DNA of 55,629 bases from assembly GCA_045661225.1 (NCBI GenBank), contig JAZRFF010000039.1, forward strand, positions 1 to 55,629. The letters are read 5' to 3'. Numbering within the stretch: the first letter of the stretch is position 1; every line of letters begins with the position of its first letter. Below are positions 53,093-55,629 of this stretch, piece after piece. The position numbers and the translations under genes are program-made. Source of the stretch: HGM04593 sp045661225. Lineage in GTDB: Bacteria; Bacteroidota; Bacteroidia; Bacteroidales; Bacteroidaceae. Below the pieces are notes generated by a model, which was not told the DNA's origin, did not search any database, and saw only the letters and a program-made list of their open reading frames with translations.

Positions 53093-53761
53093 ATGTACGA
53101 AAATCTTTTACGTTTGCCCTATTTTCAAGGGTTGAGCAGAGACGAAATAACAGCTATACTCGATAAAGTCACATTTGAATTCTGCAACTACAGCGACGGC
53201 GAGAATATTTGCAGGTGCGGAGAGAGTTGCGACAAGTTCATAACCGTGACCAACGGAGAGATACTGTCGCACGCCACCGCCCCCGATGGCACATACTCCA
53301 TAACCGAAGAGTTCAAGGCACCATACCCCATTGAGCCATACTCTCTTTTCGGACACGACACAACCTTCAAACGCGACTACACCGCAAAAGGCAATTGCAC
53401 CACCCTTGTAATAGACAAAAGATTCCTGTTCAGCGAATTTATAAAGTATGACATATTCACAATTAACTACCTTAACCTCATAAGCCGCAGAGCGCAGATG
53501 CAAAGTCACGCAATATGGAATTACACCCCGACAAGCATCAGGGGGCGTATAGTACAGTTCATTGGAATGCGTTGCAACGACTTTAACGGCACAAAGCGCA
53601 TACAAATAAAGATGGAACGTCTGGCAAACATTCTATGCGAGACACGTTTGAACATCTCCAAGGCGCTGAACGAGATGCAAGAGCAAGGCTATATTGAACT
53701 GCACCGCAAGGAAATTATAATTCCGTCGTTCAAGAGGCTTGTTGATGAGATTAAACCTTAA
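53093..53761 (+). CDS. Crp/Fnr-family transcriptional regulator
   Basis: A 222-residue DNA-binding regulator. Residues about 1-125 form a cyclic-nucleotide-type beta-barrel (FEFCNYSDGENICRCGESC, then ITVTNGEILSHA). After a dimerisation helix comes a C-terminal winged helix-turn-helix (about 150-215) with RIQIKMERLANILCETRLNISKALNEMQEQGYIELHRKEIII. The Crp consensus residues for cAMP binding are not evident and three Cys near the N-terminus do not form an Fnr-like set, so the effector is unknown. It is divergent from the GH85 gene across 280 bp and may regulate it. Confidence 0.9.
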   Translation: MYENLLRLPYFQGLSRDEITAILDKVTFEFCNYSDGENICRCGESCDKFITVTNGEILSHATAPDGTYSITEEFKAPYPIEPYSLFGHDTTFKRDYTAKGNCTTLVIDKRFLFSEFIKYDIFTINYLNLISRRAQMQSHAIWNYTPTSIRGRIVQFIGMRCNDFNGTKRIQIKMERLANILCETRLNISKALNEMQEQGYIELHRKEIIIPSFKRLVDEIKP

Positions 53762-53816
53762 TCGCCCGCACGCCTTTGTATTTTGCCTTTTTGCTGACTA
53801 TAATTCGCCGACAGAC

Positions 53817-53837
53817 AAAGGTTAAGACAACCTTTTT
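53817..53837 (+). terminator. probable terminator after the Crp-family gene
   Basis: 7-bp arms AAAGGTT / AACCTTT with a 5-base loop, ending in TTTTT. Confidence 0.6.
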
Positions 53838-53867
53838 GCAACCAAAACTAAAAAAAGCAAAAAAATC

Positions 53868-53899
53868 TTTGGCACAAACAAAGAAACACACTATCTTTG
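53868..53899 (+). promoter_or_regulatory. promoter of tRNA-Arg
   Basis: Perfect -33 TTTG (53868-53871) and perfect -7 TATCTTTG (53892-53899), spacing 20 bp, 46 bp ahead of the tRNA. Confidence 0.8.
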
Positions 53900-53945
53900 C
53901 ACACGAAAATCGAGCATCTGCACGATATTCGTAATTCAACAGGTA

Positions 53946-54018
<73 letters not shown>

Positions 54019-54019
<1 letters not shown>

Positions 54020-54060
54020 CAACGACGGGAAAAATCTTTTGATTTTTCCCGTCGTTGTTT
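54019..54060 (+). terminator. terminator of tRNA-Arg
   Basis: A perfect 18-bp stem with a TTTT loop, then TTT. It starts at the discriminator base of the tRNA. Confidence 0.9.
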
Positions 54061-54073
54061 TTGGCTAAAGGCG

Positions 54074-54220
54074 CTATAACACGCTGTCGGGTGCAGCTGT
54101 AGCGAGTAAATCGGCTATCTGCTGTAGTATGCTTCCGACCTTTTCGGGCGATATGCTGTTCTGTGTTACCTCGGCACGGAACGCTGTAATAAATGCTGTG
54201 AGTGCTGTTGTATCTATCAT
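54074..54220 (-). CDS. 48-residue protein, probably from a phage or integrated element
   Basis: A small open frame reading MIDTTALTAFITAFRAEVTQ, then NSISPEKVGSILQQIADLLATAA. The clean hydrophobic helical pattern suggests a real coding sequence. From memory it resembles short proteins of Bacteroidales phage or mobile-element modules with a TALTxFIxxFR...SISPExxGxLLQxIxxLL pattern. It lies 14 bp past the tRNA terminator on the opposite strand and has no full neighbours, so it looks like a leftover of an element inserted at the tRNA. I know no function. Confidence 0.55.
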   Translation of the reverse strand: MIDTTALTAFITAFRAEVTQNSISPEKVGSILQQIADLLATAAPDSVL

Positions 54221-54292
54221 ATCTTTTGCTGTTTGATACGGCAAAAGTATTGTTGATAGAATGGGTGGTAAAAGACAAGAAACGCGGAAAGG

Positions 54293-54391
54293 TCAATACC
54301 GTTTCCGCATTTCTCTGTCATCGAAAATATCCGACAAGATGCCTTGATACTCTTTACCGAGATTATCAGCAAAGAACTCTTTTATGTTCAT
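54293..54391 (-). pseudogene. possible gene remnant (32-codon frame)
   Basis: A minus-strand frame reading MNIKEFFADNLGKEYQGILS and then DIFDDREMRKRY. The frame stays open upstream to about base 54464 (RRWFSRKYYASV before the Met), where it meets a stop, so it resembles the 3' end of a lost gene. No family recognised. It sits between the 48-residue frame and the Abi gene. Confidence 0.3.
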
Positions 54392-54451
54392 CACGGAGGC
54401 ATAATACTTGCGAGAGAACCAACGGCGGCACGGCGATGTTGATTGTCTGCA

Positions 54452-54495
54452 TAAAAAATGTGGTTACTTCACCGCTAAGGTAGAGTAACCACATT
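54452..54495 (-). terminator. inverted repeat, minus-strand terminator-like, ahead of the Abi gene
   Basis: Perfect 12-bp arms AATGTGGTTACT (54457-54468) / AGTAACCACATT (54484-54495) with a 15-base loop. On the minus strand it is followed by TTTTTTATG. It lies 29 bp upstream of the -33 box of the Abi gene and could insulate that gene or bound an element. Confidence 0.55.
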
Positions 54496-54523
54496 ATGGG
54501 GTAAAAGACAATGATAAGTTGTA

Positions 54524-54555
54524 TTTGGATAGATAGTAGAGAAAGATTAATTTTG
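54524..54555 (+). promoter_or_regulatory. promoter of the Abi gene
   Basis: Perfect -33 TTTG (54524-54527) and perfect -7 TAATTTTG (54548-54555), spacing 20 bp. The ATG at 54572 is only 16 bp beyond, so the leader is very short. Confidence 0.8.
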
Positions 54556-54571
54556 CAAAAAAATATAAATA

Positions 54572-55459
54572 ATGCAACATAAAGAAGCAATTACAATAGA
54601 AGAGCAAATAGCAAAGATGCAGGAACGCAAAATTCAAATAGCCGACATCGACAAAGCTAAAGAAATACTTCTAGATATAGGTTATTATCGTTTAGGGCAC
54701 TATTTTTCTCCATTTGAAAAAGGGTATCCTAAATTGAAGATACGCGCACACAATTATACTGACGGAGTACAATTTTCCGATGCAGTGAGATTGTATTATT
54801 TCGATTTCGATTTAAGAATTATACTTTTAAGATATACCAGCCGTATAGAAATTGCGTTTAGGACATATCTTACATATGTCTTATCCATAAAATATAAAAG
54901 TAACAATAATTGGTTTGTTGATGAGAATATTGTAGATAAGAATTTTGTTGATTATTTCAAAAGCACTATTTACGAGAACATAAAAAAGAAACCTGCTATA
55001 ATAAAGCACCACAAGAAATACAAGAAAGTAGATTTTGCTCCTGCTTGGAAAACTTTAGAATACCTAACATTGGGAGAAGTACTAACGCTGTATAAGAACT
55101 TGAAATCAACAGATGATAAACTTGACATTTGCAGGCACTTTGGCATTAAAATGACTGATGTCTTCGAGAATTACATTGAGACAATTAGAATTTTAAGAAA
55201 TGATTGTGCACATGGTAGTCCATTGTTTGAGTTAAAATTGAACAAGAGTGTACGCAAAGGACCGGCATACAATGACATACCTCAAAATTCGCAAAGTCTA
55301 AAAGCTGCTCTTGATGTGATACATTACTTTATTAATGCCATCTCACCCAATAGAGCAAAAGACCTTAAAGACGAAATTGCAAAGATTCAGTATGATATTA
55401 AATCTAAAAATCCACAACTTGTACCAATTCTCAATAAAAGTACAAAGATGCGGTTTTAA
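54572..55459 (+). CDS. Abi_2-type abortive-infection protein with HEPN RNase motif (AbiD/AbiF-like)
   Basis: A 295-residue protein of the Abi_2 family. The N-terminal part has IEEQIAKMQERKIQIADIDKA and then LLDIGYYRLGHYFSPFEKGY, the typical start with its YYRLxxY element. The middle has YFDFDLRIILLRYTSRIEIAFRTYL, and the C-terminal helical part has IETIRILRNDCAHGS, an R-x4-H motif (Arg209, His214) as in HEPN ribonucleases. By family analogy it would cleave RNA during phage infection or act as a toxin, in the cytoplasm. It has visibly lower GC and different codon use (AAA, ATA, TTA) than the rest of the window, suggesting transfer. It has its own promoter, and a structured RNA with another promoter follows. 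No antitoxin protein gene is adjacent. Confidence 0.9.
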   Translation: MQHKEAITIEEQIAKMQERKIQIADIDKAKEILLDIGYYRLGHYFSPFEKGYPKLKIRAHNYTDGVQFSDAVRLYYFDFDLRIILLRYTSRIEIAFRTYLTYVLSIKYKSNNNWFVDENIVDKNFVDYFKSTIYENIKKKPAIIKHHKKYKKVDFAPAWKTLEYLTLGEVLTLYKNLKSTDDKLDICRHFGIKMTDVFENYIETIRILRNDCAHGSPLFELKLNKSVRKGPAYNDIPQNSQSLKAALDVIHYFINAISPNRAKDLKDEIAKIQYDIKSKNPQLVPILNKSTKMRF

Positions 55460-55500
55460 CAAAAAAGAAGCACGATTGCATTAAAAAGACATCAAATTAT

Positions 55501-55531
55501 TTTGCACATTACAAAAACAAGTGTAACTTTG
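55501..55531 (+). promoter_or_regulatory. promoter of the RNA downstream of the Abi gene
   Basis: Perfect -33 TTTG (55501-55504) and perfect -7 TAACTTTG (55524-55531), spacing 19 bp, 41 bp after the Abi stop. Transcription should begin at about 55538. Confidence 0.8.
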
Positions 55532-55537
55532 CAGACG

Positions 55538-55629
55538 TTTTAAGAACAGTGCCGGTGTATGCCTTTGTCGCTACACATTGCACTTAAAAAGGGTCAGTCG
55601 GGTTTATTCCTTTGTCGGATAAACCCGCT
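55538..55629 (+). ncRNA. candidate structured RNA with two hairpins sharing one loop sequence (runs to window edge)
   Basis: Two hairpins follow the promoter. Hairpin 1 pairs AGTGC (55548-55552) with GCACT (55580-55584) and GTGTA (55555-55559) with TACAC (55572-55576). Hairpin 2 pairs about 11 bases around CGGGTTTAT (55599-55607) with ATAAACCCG (55619-55627), with single-base bulges. Both loops present CCTTTGTCG, at 55562-55570 and 55609-55617, although the stems differ. No ATG-started frame of useful length is present. The RNA may continue beyond base 55629. Its position right after an Abi/HEPN gene suggests a functional partner; alternatively it is the leader of an unseen gene. Confidence 0.6.

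Noticed and set aside
55548..55629. CRISPR array beginning at the right edge
   Set aside because: The repeated unit is only 9 bases and sits in hairpin loops with different stems; there is no direct repeat of 20 or more bases.
55599..55629. Second edge hairpin as a simple terminator
   Set aside because: Possible, but no T-run can be seen before the window ends, and the loop identity with hairpin 1 would be left unexplained; not called as a terminator.

Overview
The window is a stretch of chromosome from a member of the Bacteroidales (Bacteroidota), most likely a gut or host-associated species. Several things point there: promoters of the Bacteroides type (TTTG, about 20 bp, TAnnTTTG), almost no Shine-Dalgarno sites, a conserved Bacteroides-like gene order (ruvX-def-TPR-thrS-infC-rpmI-rplT; tsaD-pncC-rpmB-rpmG-DUF4295; panC/panD next to a short starch synthase and a DUF4270 lipoprotein; the GH57-GT4-debranching glycogen cluster), and secreted proteins ending in type IX-secretion-like tails. 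Species was not determined.

Layout. 1-6.6 kb (minus strand): translation genes rplT (cut by the window edge), rpmI, infC, thrS, then a TPR protein, def and ruvX. 6.7-10.3 kb: a compact L-fucose uptake operon (fucI, a RhaM-type mutarotase, fucP). 10.3-17.4 kb: envelope lipoproteins, an M64 peptidase, a DnaJ/CbpA-type chaperone, TspO, DUF456, a 5'-nucleotidase and a HAD hydrolase. 17.4-20.1 kb: a non-coding repeat-like block, then DUF4295-rpmG-rpmB-pncC-tsaD. 20.2-23.6 kb: an acetyltransferase-like protein and a TonB-dependent receptor. 24-32 kb: one giant secreted GH89 alpha-N-acetylglucosaminidase of 2,646 residues with many accessory modules. 32-37.6 kb: a Cys-rich Spy-like protein, a long-chain acyl-CoA ligase and the methylmalonyl-CoA decarboxylase/epimerase cluster (propionate formation). 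37.9-48.8 kb: panD-panC, glycogen genes, a lipid kinase and miaA. 49-53.8 kb: a secreted GH85 endo-beta-N-acetylglucosaminidase and a divergent Crp/Fnr regulator. 53.9-55.6 kb: tRNA-Arg(TCT), gene remnants and an AT-rich accessory module.

How it fits together. GH85 and GH89 enzymes plus the fucose operon suggest growth on host glycans (N-glycans, heparan-type or mucin GlcNAc ends, fucose caps). Carbon can be stored through the glycogen cluster, and fermentation can run to propionate through mce-mmdA-mmdC. The glycogen cluster holds two apparently altered proteins: a GT5 stub without the usual glucosyl-donor motif, and a GH57 protein in which the expected catalytic Asp is Asn.

The most unusual part is the right edge. 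An Abi_2-type HEPN protein (R209-x4-H214) with its own promoter is followed 66 bp later by a second good promoter and an apparently untranslated RNA. That RNA folds into two successive hairpins of different stem sequence, both presenting the identical 9-base loop CCTTTGTCG. This has the look of an RNA-associated abortive-infection or toxin-antitoxin system; the window ends inside or just after the second hairpin.
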